Below are positions 1-10,200 of a stretch of 45,067 nucleotides of DNA, one piece after another. Where the stretch lies: the NCBI GenBank assembly GCA_029554865.1, contig JAKPUX010000264.1, positions 1 through 45,067 of the forward strand, given 5' to 3'. The notes under the pieces were generated by a model. It saw only the letters and a program-made list of their open reading frames with translations, was not told where the DNA came from and did no database searches. This stretch comes from a bacterium. Lineage in GTDB: Bacteria; Zhuqueibacterota; Zhuqueibacteria; Residuimicrobiales; Residuimicrobiaceae. Position numbers and translations under genes: made by a program. Numbering within the stretch: position 1 is the first letter of the stretch; the number at the start of each line of letters is the position of its first letter.

Positions 1-2295
1 AACCCTGGCGTCCTTGCCGAAATCCATGACCAGGGCGCGCATGAGAGTATAGTCCTCAAAGGTCACCTTTGCTGCAAGGGAGTAAAGATAGGGCAGCAAA
101 CGGTAGCGGAGTTTGTCATAGGCCAGCATGGCCTGATAGGCGGGATGGTCCGCCGGGGCGATGTTGAACATCTCCCGGTAAGGAAACTCGCCGTGCACGC
201 GGAGCAGAGGAACGAAGGTGCCGAACTGGAACCAGCGCGCGTTGAATTCCCGCCATTCCTCAAGATCGTCGGGTTTGACATTGCGCTCCCAGCGCGGCTC
301 GACCGAAAAACCGCCGATATCCATGGTCCACCAGGGCACACCGGAGAGATTGAAGTTGAGGCCGGCCGAAATCTGCGCTTTCAGGTCGTACCAGCGCGTG
401 ACAATATCGCCGCTCCAGGTTGCCGCAGCATAGCGCTGCTGTCCGGCGAAAACCGAACGAGTCAGGATGAAAACCCGCTGATCCGGTTTGGCCTTGCGCT
501 GGTTCTCATAAATGCCGCCCGAATGGACCAGGGTATAACTGTTCAGATAACGGGAAGAGGAGCCGAGCCCGGTCGGGCCGATGCGACGCCGCGTCTCCTC
601 GAGCGAGAGGTTGGAGTGGATATCCGGCTCGGTGGCATCGAGCCACCATGCGTCAAATCCCATGCTGAAGAGATGTTCGTTGATCTGATCCCAGTAGAGC
701 TGGCGCGCCTCGGCGCGATAGGGATCGTAAAAAGAGCAGGTATAACCCGGGCCGACCCAATCGCGCTCCTTGACCTCCACGTTGCGCATATAAAGCCAGC
801 CGGGATGGGCGGCGAACTCGTTATAATGCTCGGTACCGACGTAAAACTTGGGCCAGACCGAAATCATGATCCGGGCGTGCAGATCGTTGTGGAGCTGCTC
901 GACCATACCCCTTGGATCGGGGAACCGGCTGGCGTCAAAGACATGGCTTCCCCATTGATCCTCGTTCCAGTAGAACCAGTCCAGTACAATATTATCGAAG
1001 GGGATCTCACGCTGGCGGAACTCCTTGACCACCGAGAGAAGTTCTTCCTGGCTGGTGTAGCGCTGGCGGCTCTGCCAGAGGCCGAGGGCCCATTTGGGCA
1101 TGAGCGGAGCCTGGCCAGTGAGCGTGCGATAGCCGTGGATAATCTCATCGAAATTCTCGCCATGCACGAAGTAATAGTCAATCTGGTCGCCGATCTGGGA
1201 CCAGAGTGAAAGGCTGTTAGGAGGGGTGGCATGATCGGGAGGCAGATATTTGAGTCCGAGATAGCCGCCCATATGGATCCATTCGATCTTGAGAGCGTAG
1301 CGCTTGCCGGCGACCATCTGCAGGCGGGGGAGGGTCGTCCAGGGCAGCCAGTTCTGCCGGTAGTTGTCAGCCACAAGCACCCCGTCCAGCCACATCTTGA
1401 TGTAGCCGGAGGCATAAAGCCGGAACTTAAACTCCCCGCTCTCCGGAGCCTCGATCTGGCCGGTGTAGCGCACGCTGGCTACATTCTCCTTGAAACCGTC
1501 AGGAAAGGGGTCGTTGACATCGATGAATTCATGCTCGATGCGCGGTTCGGTGCGTGAGGCGAATAGTTCCTTAAAATCGGCACTGCGGAAATACTCTGCT
1601 GTGAGGCCTCCCGCAGCCCCGCTCCGGTCAAAGAGTTTGAGATCGGCGAGAGACCGGAAATCACGGATATCCCCGAACCGGGTCTGGGAGGTATTGTCCC
1701 AAAGGATGCCATAATTCCTGCTCGATACCAGAAAGGGATTTACATCAACAATATTGAGCTGAAAGAGATCGACATCATGGCCCTTGTAATTCATCACATC
1801 ATTCTGGTGCTCTCCCAAACCGTAAAAAGCTTCGTCCGCGGGGGAATGAAAAAGCTGCCTGATGTTCTGGGTCTTTTCCTCCATTACTGTGGCCGGCGTA
1901 TAATAACGACCGTCCGCCCGTTCTGCGAGGATGAGTTTGCCCCGGGAGTCATGGAAGGAGACAGCTCCGTTCCGTTTTTGCACACGGACCCTGAGTTTGG
2001 CCGTCCTGATTTCGATCAAGGCTCCTTTGTCACGCACGGTCCAGGACGGGGCAGGGCCGGAGAGAGGAACCCGCATCAGGCTCGGGCGGGCTGAAAAGCT
2101 ATCGGCAGGTGAAGCGACCACTCGGATGAGTTCATCGCCGCAGACCTCGATTTTGAGCAAGGCAGTACCGGCCGCCGATTTCCTGTCCAGCTGGAGGAGG
2201 ATACCATCCGCCAGTTTTTCATAGCCGAGACCTGTAGCGGCCAGGGAGAAGGTCATTCCGGCCAGGAACAGCAGATGCAAATGCAAACGATTCAT
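1..2295 (-). CDS. GH31 alpha-xylosidase-like glycosidase with PA14 insert, 3' end beyond window
   Basis: The frame is open from the ATG at 2295 (AGGAAAGAG upstream) to the left edge, giving 765 residues with no stop, so the C-terminus is missing. Residues 1-20 look like a signal peptide, so the enzyme is probably exported. The (beta/alpha)8 region carries the GH31 nucleophile motif WWLDATEPD (D553) and the acid/base WSGD (D630). Residues about 227-355 (LTAEYF, FRLYASGYIKMWLDG) form a PA14 domain inserted in the N-terminal beta domain, as in CjXyl31A-type alpha-xylosidases acting on xyloglucan oligosaccharides. The substrate is inferred from that architecture. Another alpha-glycosidase specificity is possible. 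It lies downstream of the surface-protein cluster on the same strand, about 200 nt after the last of its genes. No tract of PUL-type genes is visible in the window. Confidence 0.9.
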   Translation of the reverse strand, partial: MNRLHLHLLFLAGMTFSLAATGLGYEKLADGILLQLDRKSAAGTALLKIEVCGDELIRVVASPADSFSARPSLMRVPLSGPAPSWTVRDKGALIEIRTAKLRVRVQKRNGAVSFHDSRGKLILAERADGRYYTPATVMEEKTQNIRQLFHSPADEAFYGLGEHQNDVMNYKGHDVDLFQLNIVDVNPFLVSSRNYGILWDNTSQTRFGDIRDFRSLADLKLFDRSGAAGGLTAEYFRSADFKELFASRTEPRIEHEFIDVNDPFPDGFKENVASVRYTGQIEAPESGEFKFRLYASGYIKMWLDGVLVADNYRQNWLPWTTLPRLQMVAGKRYALKIEWIHMGGYLGLKYLPPDHATPPNSLSLWSQIGDQIDYYFVHGENFDEIIHGYRTLTGQAPLMPKWALGLWQSRQRYTSQEELLSVVKEFRQREIPFDNIVLDWFYWNEDQWGSHVFDASRFPDPRGMVEQLHNDLHARIMISVWPKFYVGTEHYNEFAAHPGWLYMRNVEVKERDWVGPGYTCSFYDPYRAEARQLYWDQINEHLFSMGFDAWWLDATEPDIHSNLSLEETRRRIGPTGLGSSSRYLNSYTLVHSGGIYENQRKAKPDQRVFILTRSVFAGQQRYAAATWSGDIVTRWYDLKAQISAGLNFNLSGVPWWTMDIGGFSVEPRWERNVKPDDLEEWREFNARWFQFGTFVPLLRVHGEFPYREMFNIAPADHPAYQAMLAYDKLRYRLLPYLYSLAAKVTFEDYTLMRALVMDFGKDARV

Positions 2296-2457
2296 GGCTC
2301 TTTCCTTTCATCGTGGAATGCATTACTGCAGTTCACCAATTATCCTCTGTTTTAAAATATACTAACAAGAAATGATAAAACCACCAGAATTAATGAAACT
2401 ATGGTTATTCGATCAGGAAGAAACAGTCCGGTTAGGGGATAATCGACGGAGAGAGAC

Positions 2458-2481
2458 CCGGGCGGGAGAGCTCCCGCCCGG
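2458..2481 (-). terminator. Strong GC hairpin after the DUF5683-like gene
   Basis: CCGGGCGGGAG pairs with CTCCCGCCCGG in an 11-bp perfect stem, 12 nt beyond the stop codon at 2494. In the minus direction the following bases are GTCTCTCT, not a true U-run. It may therefore end or stabilise the mRNA rather than act as a textbook intrinsic terminator. It separates the surface cluster from the GH31 gene. Confidence 0.5.
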
Positions 2482-2493
2482 AAAATGGGGAGG

Positions 2494-3225
2494 CTAGAAG
2501 TGCCTTTGCATAGAGAGGAGCAGATGGGGTTGGATCCTGCCGTCCCCGAACTGGAGGTTCCACTCCACCCGGCTGGCCTGACTGTCGTTGTAGCGGTTGA
2601 CGCTCCAGACGGCATCAATGGCGCTGATGAGATGGTTCGCCAGGATAGCGCCGAGCACAAAGGTGCCGCGGTTGCGCGCCTTATCCGAGGAGATACGCAG
2701 CTGATCAAAGCGCTCCCGGTTCGCTGCGGAATCCCACTCCCAGTGCCATGCATCCAGGTCCCGATAATAGTCGTTGAGATTGCGCTGGCGCAGCTTGGCC
2801 TCGTTGTACTGCTGGATGGTATCATAATTGCCGATGTTGGCATAATAGGTATCGCTCTTGCCAGCGGGATTCACTCCGGCGTGCCGGGCGGCGTAACTCT
2901 CCATCTCATCGTGGCGCCAGTCCGACCAGGTCAAAAATCCGGCATAGCCGAGCCAGAGACTGATTTCCGTGCCCAAAAAGATCTTCGCCTTGGTCCCGGC
3001 GCCGGCATAGTGCTCCCCGAGACCGGGCAGAAGGAAGGAGAGCATCAGGGCCTTGCCGCGCGATTTTTCATCGAGTCCGGAGGCGGCCTGCGGAGCGGCT
3101 TCGTCGGCCGCAATCAGCGGCAGCGGCGCGGGGAAAAAACGGGCGGGTTCCAGCCGCGGTTCGGCTGCAGCGGCAGCGCTGCACAATCCCGCAGCGAGAA
3201 ACAGCGTGAAAAAAGATCTCTTCAT
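2494..3225 (-). CDS. DUF5683-like membrane protein, second of a tandem pair
   Basis: This encodes 243 aa. The ATG at 3225 begins a clear signal peptide (MKRSFFTLFLAAGLCSAAAA) and lies 4 nt after the stop of the upstream paralogue. A longer start at 3243 would overlap that gene and is less likely. Residues 58-75 read KALMLSFLLPGLGEHYAG, the PGxGxxYxG hairpin typical of DUF5683-like proteins, followed by a hydrophobic helix. Near the C-terminus is NHLISAIDAVWSVNRYN, which the neighbour shares. The function is unknown. The family is common in FCB bacteria beside outer-membrane and secretion genes, which fits this context. The two genes probably arose by duplication. Confidence 0.75.
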   Translation of the reverse strand: MKRSFFTLFLAAGLCSAAAAAEPRLEPARFFPAPLPLIAADEAAPQAASGLDEKSRGKALMLSFLLPGLGEHYAGAGTKAKIFLGTEISLWLGYAGFLTWSDWRHDEMESYAARHAGVNPAGKSDTYYANIGNYDTIQQYNEAKLRQRNLNDYYRDLDAWHWEWDSAANRERFDQLRISSDKARNRGTFVLGAILANHLISAIDAVWSVNRYNDSQASRVEWNLQFGDGRIQPHLLLSMQRHF

Positions 3226-3229
3226 TTTT

Positions 3230-4054
3230 CTACCAATCCACACGAAGGGTTAGGGCCGAGTAGGGGTGCTGATCCAGATGGCGCGGCTCGAAGAGGAGAC
3301 GGGCTTCGGCGATGCTGCGGTTGTGCCGGCTGACCGTCCAGACGGCATCGAGGGCGCTGGCGAGATGGTTGATCATGACCAGGGTGAGGCTGCCTGTGGC
3401 GCGCTTGAAGGCGGTGTTGCTGGCGTTGCGGCGGCCCTCGTAGTAGAGCCTTTTGGCCGAACGTTCCTGCTCCTTGAGATAGATGATCTTGTCCGTGGGA
3501 CGCGGAGTGGTGTTGTAGACGTCGTTCCAGCCGTAATTGAACTGGTTATATTTGCCGATCATCTCGTAATACTGCTGGTCTTTCTCGAGGTGCAGGCCGT
3601 GGCTGAAATTGGCGTGTTCCCATTCGCGCAGGGCCTCGCGATTGTCCACGGAGAGGCCCGCCAGCGAAGCGATGGCGTTCCAGTATTGATCCTCGCTCCA
3701 GTTCTGATTGGCATAGGCCTCGAACTCATCCTCGATGCGGTTGCCCTCACCCGAAAAATCGGAATAGAGGTACCAGCCCGCCGCCTCGACAGCGATGAAG
3801 CCAAGGGCCTTGAGGTAGCTGCCGGCGTAGAGCTGCCCGGCGCCGGGCAGGGCGGCGGAGAAAATCAGCGCCTTGCCCCCATTCCTGGCGTCGACCGTGT
3901 ATTCTTCTTCGACCTCCTCAAAGACCGTATCCTGCAGGGCGATTTGCGCGCTCGGGGCCGCGATCATGAATTCCCGCCAGTCGGTCGCGCCGGCGGTTCC
4001 CGCCAGGATAAGCGCAGCAAAAAGTGCAACCATCAACGCCGTCTTCCTTGTCAT
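3230..4054 (-). CDS. DUF5683-like membrane protein, first of a tandem pair
   Basis: This encodes 274 aa. The ATG at 4054 is preferred because GGGAG lies 6 nt upstream and MTRKTALMVALFAALILAGT forms a signal peptide. An ATG at 4060 directly abuts the same GGGAG. Residues 61-78 (KALIFSAALPGAGQLYAG) carry the DUF5683-like motif, followed by a membrane helix. The C-terminal part has NHLASALDAVWTVSRHN. It shares both blocks with the next gene, but its middle region is longer and charged. No catalytic motif was found. It probably sits in the envelope and works with the surrounding surface proteins. That role is inferred from context only. Confidence 0.75.
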   Translation of the reverse strand: MTRKTALMVALFAALILAGTAGATDWREFMIAAPSAQIALQDTVFEEVEEEYTVDARNGGKALIFSAALPGAGQLYAGSYLKALGFIAVEAAGWYLYSDFSGEGNRIEDEFEAYANQNWSEDQYWNAIASLAGLSVDNREALREWEHANFSHGLHLEKDQQYYEMIGKYNQFNYGWNDVYNTTPRPTDKIIYLKEQERSAKRLYYEGRRNASNTAFKRATGSLTLVMINHLASALDAVWTVSRHNRSIAEARLLFEPRHLDQHPYSALTLRVDW

Positions 4055-4091
4055 ACCCATCTCCCGTCGTAAATCTTCCAGTCGGGCCCGC

Positions 4092-4109
4092 GGGAGGCCT
4101 GCGCCTCCC
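4092..4109 (-). other. Intercistronic hairpin
   Basis: GGGAGGC and GCCTCCC form a perfect 7-bp stem with a CTGC loop. It lies about 10 nt past the stop of the large peptidase-barrel gene and about 38 nt before the next start. There is no U-run, so it is more likely an mRNA-stabilising or attenuating element than a full terminator. Confidence 0.4.
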
Positions 4110-4118
4110 TGCCCGCCA

Positions 4119-7100
4119 TCAGTCCATGAAATCAAAGAGCGCCATCAGATAATAGCGCCACTCCCGGCCATAGCTCTGGCCGCCGTTCTCGATCCGGTCG
4201 AATCCATAGGCCGCCTCGAAAGAGAGGGCGGTCGGAAAACCGTAAAAGGAAAAACCGTTCAGACGCAGCGAGCCGCCAGCTGTCTTTTTAAAATCGCCCG
4301 GATCAATCTTGTCCTCATCGAAGGCGTTGCCATAATCGAAAAAGGCGCCCAGGTAGAGATTGCCGCCGTTGAGATGAAGAAACTGCTTTTGCACCCCCGT
4401 CAGCAGGGGCAGGCGGTAGGCGAAGCGGCCGAGGATCATCTTGCGGCCCTCGATACTGTAATAGGGATACCCGCGCAGTCCGGGCAAACCGCCGGCGAAA
4501 AAATTGAAAAAGCTGTCCACCGGGCGGTCGATCCAGCCGGCGTGGATATTGGCTGAGAGGCCGTGCCGGCTCGCCCAGGGGGCGGGCAGATACTCATGCC
4601 AGTTCAGCTCGACGCGGTGATAGTTATAGCGGGCGTAAACCTCCTGGAGGGTGCCGTAGCTGTTGTCCGTGGCAAAATCCTCGAAAAAGCGGTTGCGCTC
4701 GTAAGAGTAGCGCAGCTCGGCCTTGCGCCCCATGCGGGGATTGATGTCGGAGGTGACACCGGGGACCACCGCATTGAGATTCCAGGTGGCGATGAACTGA
4801 TTGCCGATATAATAGGTATTGGCCGGCGAAACCCAGTCGATCCCCTTGAAAAAGAAATCCCCGATCTTGCTGGTATAGCGGCTGTGGACGAAGGCGCCGC
4901 GCAGGGTTTGCCCCTCGGTGAGGTTGATGCGCGCACCGAGGTCCGCTTCGAGGATATTAAAACGGATGCCAGCGTTGACCTTTTCCGGATAATCCTCGAT
5001 CACATCGATCTCGCGCTCGATATGGCGCGAGAAGGAATAGAGCTCGAGGAAAAGGGTCGGCTTGAAGCGGCGCATCTCGACGATGGCGAAGGCGTCGAGA
5101 TCCATCTGCGGATTAAGGGTGGCGCCCCCGAAGATGGAATAGCGTTCGAGGACGTCGCTGGCGTAAAAATAGCTGCCGAGCTTGAGGGTTTTATAGTCGA
5201 TCATGGCCCGGGGCAGGAAGGAGATCTGGCCGTAGGTCATCTCGTAGGGCTCGGCCTTGATATCGGGCAGCCGGGTGTCGTCATGGTCGCGCAGGGCCGC
5301 CAGCTCCGCAGGGGTCGCCGGTTCGGTCAAGCCCAGCCTGTCGGCATTGTCGGCCGGCGCATAGCGGGCGTATTCTTCCGGCAGGCTTTGAGGAGCGCGC
5401 AGGCGGGCGATCTTGTAGCCGTTATACTGGAACTGCGACCAGACCAGCTCACCCTCAGCCGAGAGCGAGGGCATGAAAGCCCCGCCGCTGGTATTGGTCC
5501 AGAGTTTGAGATCCCCGCCGTCGGGCCGGATACTGTAGATGTTAAAGATTCCGCTCTTGTCCCAGGCGAAATAGAGGCGCTGGCCGTCGGCACTGAACCA
5601 GGGATCGCGGGCGTCGCCGTCATCGGCGACAAGAGGGGTGCGCTCACCGCTGTCGGCGTCGAGGAGGATAAGGTCGCGGCCGTGGCGGCGCGCTTGCGAA
5701 AAGACGATATGGCGGCCGTCGGGCGACCAGCGCGGCCCCATAATCCCCTCGCCATTGCTGAAGGCGGTGAGATCGCGCAGATGCTCGCCATCGCTGCCGA
5801 GAAGCACCAGGTTGTCGGTGCCATCCTTCTGCACCGCACAGAGCAGAGTGCTGCCATCGGGCGAAAGGTCCGGACTGAAGGCGCGCATCCGCCTGGTGAG
5901 CTGTTTCTCCTTGCCGCTCTGCAGATCGTAGCGGAAAAGATCGCTCAGGCGTGAGCCGTGACGGCCGCGCTCGATGCGGGCGTAGAAGAGCGAGTTGCTG
6001 TCGCGGCTCCAGGAGATCTGGCTGCTGACGCCGCGTTTGAGCAGCTTTTTCTTGCCGGTGGCGGTGTCATAAAGCCAGAGATGGGTCATGCTGAGATAAT
6101 CGCTGCTCTCGCTGCCGCAGTAGGCGAGCTTGCGGCCGTCCGGCGACCAGGCCGCAAAGGTATTGCCCATTCCCTTGGGGGTGAGGATCTCCCCCTCGAC
6201 GCGATGGGAATCGATCACCGCCAGGCGCTGACGATAATAGCGCCCCATCTCCTCCTGCCACTCCCTGTAGAGGACCTCGCCCCCCCTGCCTGTGGCCGCC
6301 CTGATTGCACTCTCGGCCGTGAAGGCCAGCGGCCGCGAGAGGCCGTCCGCGAGTTTTTGCAGGGCCTCCTGGCCATGCTGGCGCACGATATAGCGGATGA
6401 GGGCATAGCCGCTGTTGTAGGTGCGCTCGTTGCCGAGGCTGTTCTTGCCAAAAACCCCCATTTCGTCATAGGTCAGCTGCTCACCGGCCACAACCGCCGT
6501 ACGGATGAGCATATCGCGATGGCTGTCCCACAGGTCGTACTGCAGCCCGGGAGTCTGGATCTGGGCCATCCCCTCCGCCATCCACATCGGCACCGAGGTC
6601 ATGGCCACCGGATAAGAGGCGATGACGTTGGGATAACCATAGAGCACATCGTCGCGCTTCTCCGGCTCATAGCCGAAGGCCTGCAGGTAAAAGGCGGGGA
6701 TTTTGCGCGGCAGCTTGCGCGCGGCCCCGAGGGAGATCATGTGGGAAAACTCGTGGGTGACGACATTGCGCAGCCAATCGTGGGTGCCGCGCAGAATGAA
6801 GGTCATCTGCGGCGCCCAGATCTCCACCTTGTTGTCATAATAGTAGGCGGCGCCGTTGGAGTTGTCGTCGTAATCCTTGATGATGAAATGGATGGCGCCG
6901 TCCGGACGGTAGTTATAGAGACTGGTAATGGGTTCGTAGATCTCTTCCGCCACCTTGGCGACGATGCGGGCGGTGCGTTCGGCCCCCTCATGAAAATGGA
7001 CCTGAAAATGGTCAGTCCTGAGGGTGTACCAATCCAGTTCGGGATGGTTGATCGGCTCCTCCTGGGCATGTAGGATTGGCGCAGCGTAGCAGCAAAAGAC

Positions 7101-7151
7101 AAGAATGAATCCCGTCCATCGCAAGAAATATCGTAATTTACTCCATCTCAT
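4119..7151 (-). CDS. HExxH (MA-type) peptidase, TolB-like propeller and Omp85-like barrel fusion
   Basis: This encodes 1010 aa from the ATG at 7151, which opens a good signal peptide (MRWSKLRYFLRWTGFILVFC) after AGGA. An ATG at 7253 overlaps the upstream stop (TGATG) and would add 34 residues, so translational coupling from there is possible. Three parts are visible. First is a gluzincin-type metallopeptidase with HEFSH (H133, E134, H137) and WMAEGMA (E193). Second, residues about 335-605 hold PD40/TolB repeats such as AAWSPDGRKLAY and PRWSPDGRHIVFS. Third is a C-terminal beta-barrel of about 320 residues with GGLPGLRGYP (LRGYP at about 891-895), resembling the Omp85 (V)RGF/Y motif, and ending in an aromatic FDFMD. 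The protein is probably anchored in the outer membrane. The substrate is unknown. It is co-oriented with the type IX-like genes upstream. Confidence 0.8.
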   Translation of the reverse strand: MRWSKLRYFLRWTGFILVFCCYAAPILHAQEEPINHPELDWYTLRTDHFQVHFHEGAERTARIVAKVAEEIYEPITSLYNYRPDGAIHFIIKDYDDNSNGAAYYYDNKVEIWAPQMTFILRGTHDWLRNVVTHEFSHMISLGAARKLPRKIPAFYLQAFGYEPEKRDDVLYGYPNVIASYPVAMTSVPMWMAEGMAQIQTPGLQYDLWDSHRDMLIRTAVVAGEQLTYDEMGVFGKNSLGNERTYNSGYALIRYIVRQHGQEALQKLADGLSRPLAFTAESAIRAATGRGGEVLYREWQEEMGRYYRQRLAVIDSHRVEGEILTPKGMGNTFAAWSPDGRKLAYCGSESSDYLSMTHLWLYDTATGKKKLLKRGVSSQISWSRDSNSLFYARIERGRHGSRLSDLFRYDLQSGKEKQLTRRMRAFSPDLSPDGSTLLCAVQKDGTDNLVLLGSDGEHLRDLTAFSNGEGIMGPRWSPDGRHIVFSQARRHGRDLILLDADSGERTPLVADDGDARDPWFSADGQRLYFAWDKSGIFNIYSIRPDGGDLKLWTNTSGGAFMPSLSAEGELVWSQFQYNGYKIARLRAPQSLPEEYARYAPADNADRLGLTEPATPAELAALRDHDDTRLPDIKAEPYEMTYGQISFLPRAMIDYKTLKLGSYFYASDVLERYSIFGGATLNPQMDLDAFAIVEMRRFKPTLFLELYSFSRHIEREIDVIEDYPEKVNAGIRFNILEADLGARINLTEGQTLRGAFVHSRYTSKIGDFFFKGIDWVSPANTYYIGNQFIATWNLNAVVPGVTSDINPRMGRKAELRYSYERNRFFEDFATDNSYGTLQEVYARYNYHRVELNWHEYLPAPWASRHGLSANIHAGWIDRPVDSFFNFFAGGLPGLRGYPYYSIEGRKMILGRFAYRLPLLTGVQKQFLHLNGGNLYLGAFFDYGNAFDEDKIDPGDFKKTAGGSLRLNGFSFYGFPTALSFEAAYGFDRIENGGQSYGREWRYYLMALFDFMD

Positions 7152-7252
7152 AAAAGAGTAGATCCTGGCATAATTCGTAAACTCGGCGTGCAGGAGCGTC
7201 CTTTCCTGATCAGCGGACAGGAAAGCCAGCTTGCATCTCTGGATTAACCGCA

Positions 7253-10200
7253 TCAATGTGTGACAGCAATTTTGATGATCTCGAAACGGCTATCACTCCC
7301 GGACTGGGCAGTCACCCGGGCGAAATAGACCCCGCTCTGCACCTTGCTCACCTCCCAGGCCATTTCGTGGTCGCCGGGAAGCAGATTTTCGCGCGAAAGT
7401 TCCCCGACAAGGTTGCCGGCGAGGTCAAAAATGCGGACGAGGACCCGTTCGACAGGGCGGGCGAGGCTGAAGCGGATATTGGCGGCACCTTCAGTCACCG
7501 GGTTGGGATACGAAAAGACTTTTTTCGCAAGCATAAGATCTGAACCCGGAACCGGGGTCACGGAGGCGCCCGCCAGTGCGAAGGCGCGCTGCGCTCCGCC
7601 CGCCTCTCCCCACACCGTGCAGGTGCTCCTTGCGGTGCCGAGGTCCCAGAGGTTGAGGCTGCCGTTCTTCCCGGCGGCGGCCATTTCGAGGATGCCGTCG
7701 CCATCCACATCCCCGAGGAGCAGGGCGCTCTCAGCCGATATTCCGCCGCTGAGGGGAAATCCCGGCTGACGCTCGCCGTGCTGGTTGAAGGCTTGAACCA
7801 GACCGTCATCGCCGGCGAAGGCGAGCCAGGCCTCGCTGTTGTCCAGCCGGCGCAGGAAGAGCGGGCTGCCCGGCTTGCCGGTGCTATCACTGACGGCTGA
7901 AACGGCCGGATAGTTAAGGGTCATGGCGCCGGTGTACTCGAAAACGGCAGCGCCCTCGCGCGCCACGCAGATGATCTCGGGCAGACCGTCGAGATCGATA
8001 TCCCCGAGCGCCGGCGCGGTGATTCCGCTCAAGGCGACCGGCGGCTGATAGCCACCCTGAAAGACGCCGTCGATGGAATACCTCGCCAGGGCCCCCTCCC
8101 TACCGACCAGGGCGATCTCATAGCCCGGCACTCCGTCAAAATCGGCAACCAGGGGCTGGGCGGAAGTCAGGCTGCTCCCTTTCTGCCAGACCAGGGTCAG
8201 GGGATCGAGGCGCAGGGCGGTGATCAGGCCGTCGTCGCAGGCGGCCACGATCAGGCCATCGGGAGAGACGGCCAGGCCTGAGACGGCGGAACCATTGCCT
8301 TCGAGGCTTGCGGCTACTGTCAGGGAGCCGCTGACGGGGTCAATACGGATGGCTGAAATTCTGCCGCGGCTGCTGCCGATTATGAGGGCGGGATCGGCAC
8401 CCCCGGTCAAAGCGATGCGCATCGAGAGCGAATCGCCCATGGGGTAAATGCCGCGCAAATCCAGTAGCCCGGGCGCCGAGGCCCTGGGCAAAAGATCGTA
8501 GGCCAGAATATCCCCGCCGGCCGAAAAGTAGTAGAGTTCCTCCCGTCCGTTCCGGTCAAGATCGGCGAAAAGAGGGGCGGAAGCCGGCGCGGCCAGAGGC
8601 CAGGCGATGACGTGGTTGCCTTCGGCGAAGGGTTTGGTGCCATCGCCGCGCCAGCCGTAGAGCCGGCCGTCGCGGGTGGCTGCGACCAGGAGGCCGCTCT
8701 CGCCGGCCGGGCCGGGCAGCAAGGCCAGGGAGGAAGGAACGAGGTTTTCACCCGCCGCCTCGAGGCGCGGGAAGCCGGGCTGAATGAGGCCGGAGCTGAT
8801 GCGCAGGGTCATCACCGTGTCCGGAGGGGAAAACTGGTCGAGGCGGATCCGGGTGACGGCACCGCTGTAGGCCCCGCTGTTGGGAATGGAGGCCTCCGAG
8901 AAGACGACCTTATCGCTCTCATTGACGATCTTGTGGGATTCGTTGCCGGCCCACCAGGGGTCCCACCAGTCGCCGCTTTCGGTGCCGTAGCCGGCATCGA
9001 GAAAACTGTAAATATAGCCGATATCCTGGGCGCCGTCGCACTCGACCAGGTCGACGCCGCGATGGTCGCGGTTGTTGTTGACGGTGTTGGCGGTGAGGTT
9101 GGCGGCGATCACCTCCTCATCGACATGCCAGATGAGGAGGCCCGAGCCGGGCAGGCCGAAATCGTACTCGTCAATCCGCGTGAGCACGCCGATTCCGGAT
9201 GGAGCGACGACGCGGCCGGTGGAGTCGAACTCCGCCTTGCGCCCGTTCTCATCGCGGCCGATGGTGATACGGTCGCGGTTGGGGTCACGCTGACGGTTCT
9301 CGATGAGATAATACTCGCTTGAGGTCACCGGCACCTTGAGAATGCGGGGTACAGAGCTGGTACGGGAGCTGCCGATGCGGGCTTCCGTAGCGCTCTGAAC
9401 GGTGAGCGCCTCGTCCCAGCCCATATAGATCTTTTCCCAGGCGCTGGGCTCGGCTGGAATGAAGCCCTGAAAATTATAGGAGCCCTGGTCCATCAGCCCC
9501 CAGGAGCCGATGCCGGCGCGGCCGCTCTCGGTATCGAAGAGGCTGGGCATGCCGATCTGGCTGCCGAAAAGCAGGGTCATGGTGCCGAGCAGCCCGAGAG
9601 TGTAGGATTCCTGGTTCTGGGTTTCGGGCAGAATGATGCCGTCCCGCAGATAGATCCCGCCCGGGCACTCGATGCCCTTGAAAGTGGCGGGATCCTGGCC
9701 CAGTCCGGCGGCCAGCGAGGGGGCATCCATATAGACCGACTGGATATCGTAGGGTGTGGTGTCGAAATCGAAGGCGAAATCCTGGCCCACCCCCGCATGA
9801 AAGACCATCAGATAATCATAGCGGCTGAAATCGATCCCGCCCCCGGCCGCAGCCAGCTGCACGGCGTCGCGGAGAAGCTCGGCCCAGCGCTGCTGCTGTT
9901 TCTTTTCGTCTTCCTGTCCGCTGTAATAAACCATGTCGTGGGCGAGCTGGTAGGCCTCGGTCGCGGCTTCGGGAAAGACCTCCCCCGTCACCCGCAGCCG
10001 GTTCCCGGAGACACGGGAGAAATAGCTGTCCAGGGCGAGAAGCTGGTGCTGAAAATAGCTGCGGTCATGGGGAGAACGGTCGAGGGAATAGGTGGTCGAG
10101 GTGCCATAGTCGAAACGGCCTGTGCCGGTCGTGGTCGCCACCTGATCCTGGACGAACTCGACACGTAAAGCAAGGACGTGCAGCAGGGAATCGCTCGCAC

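Noticed and set aside
4563..7073. Two long plus-strand open frames
   Set aside because: They mirror the peptidase-propeller-barrel gene, which has a signal peptide and clear motifs.
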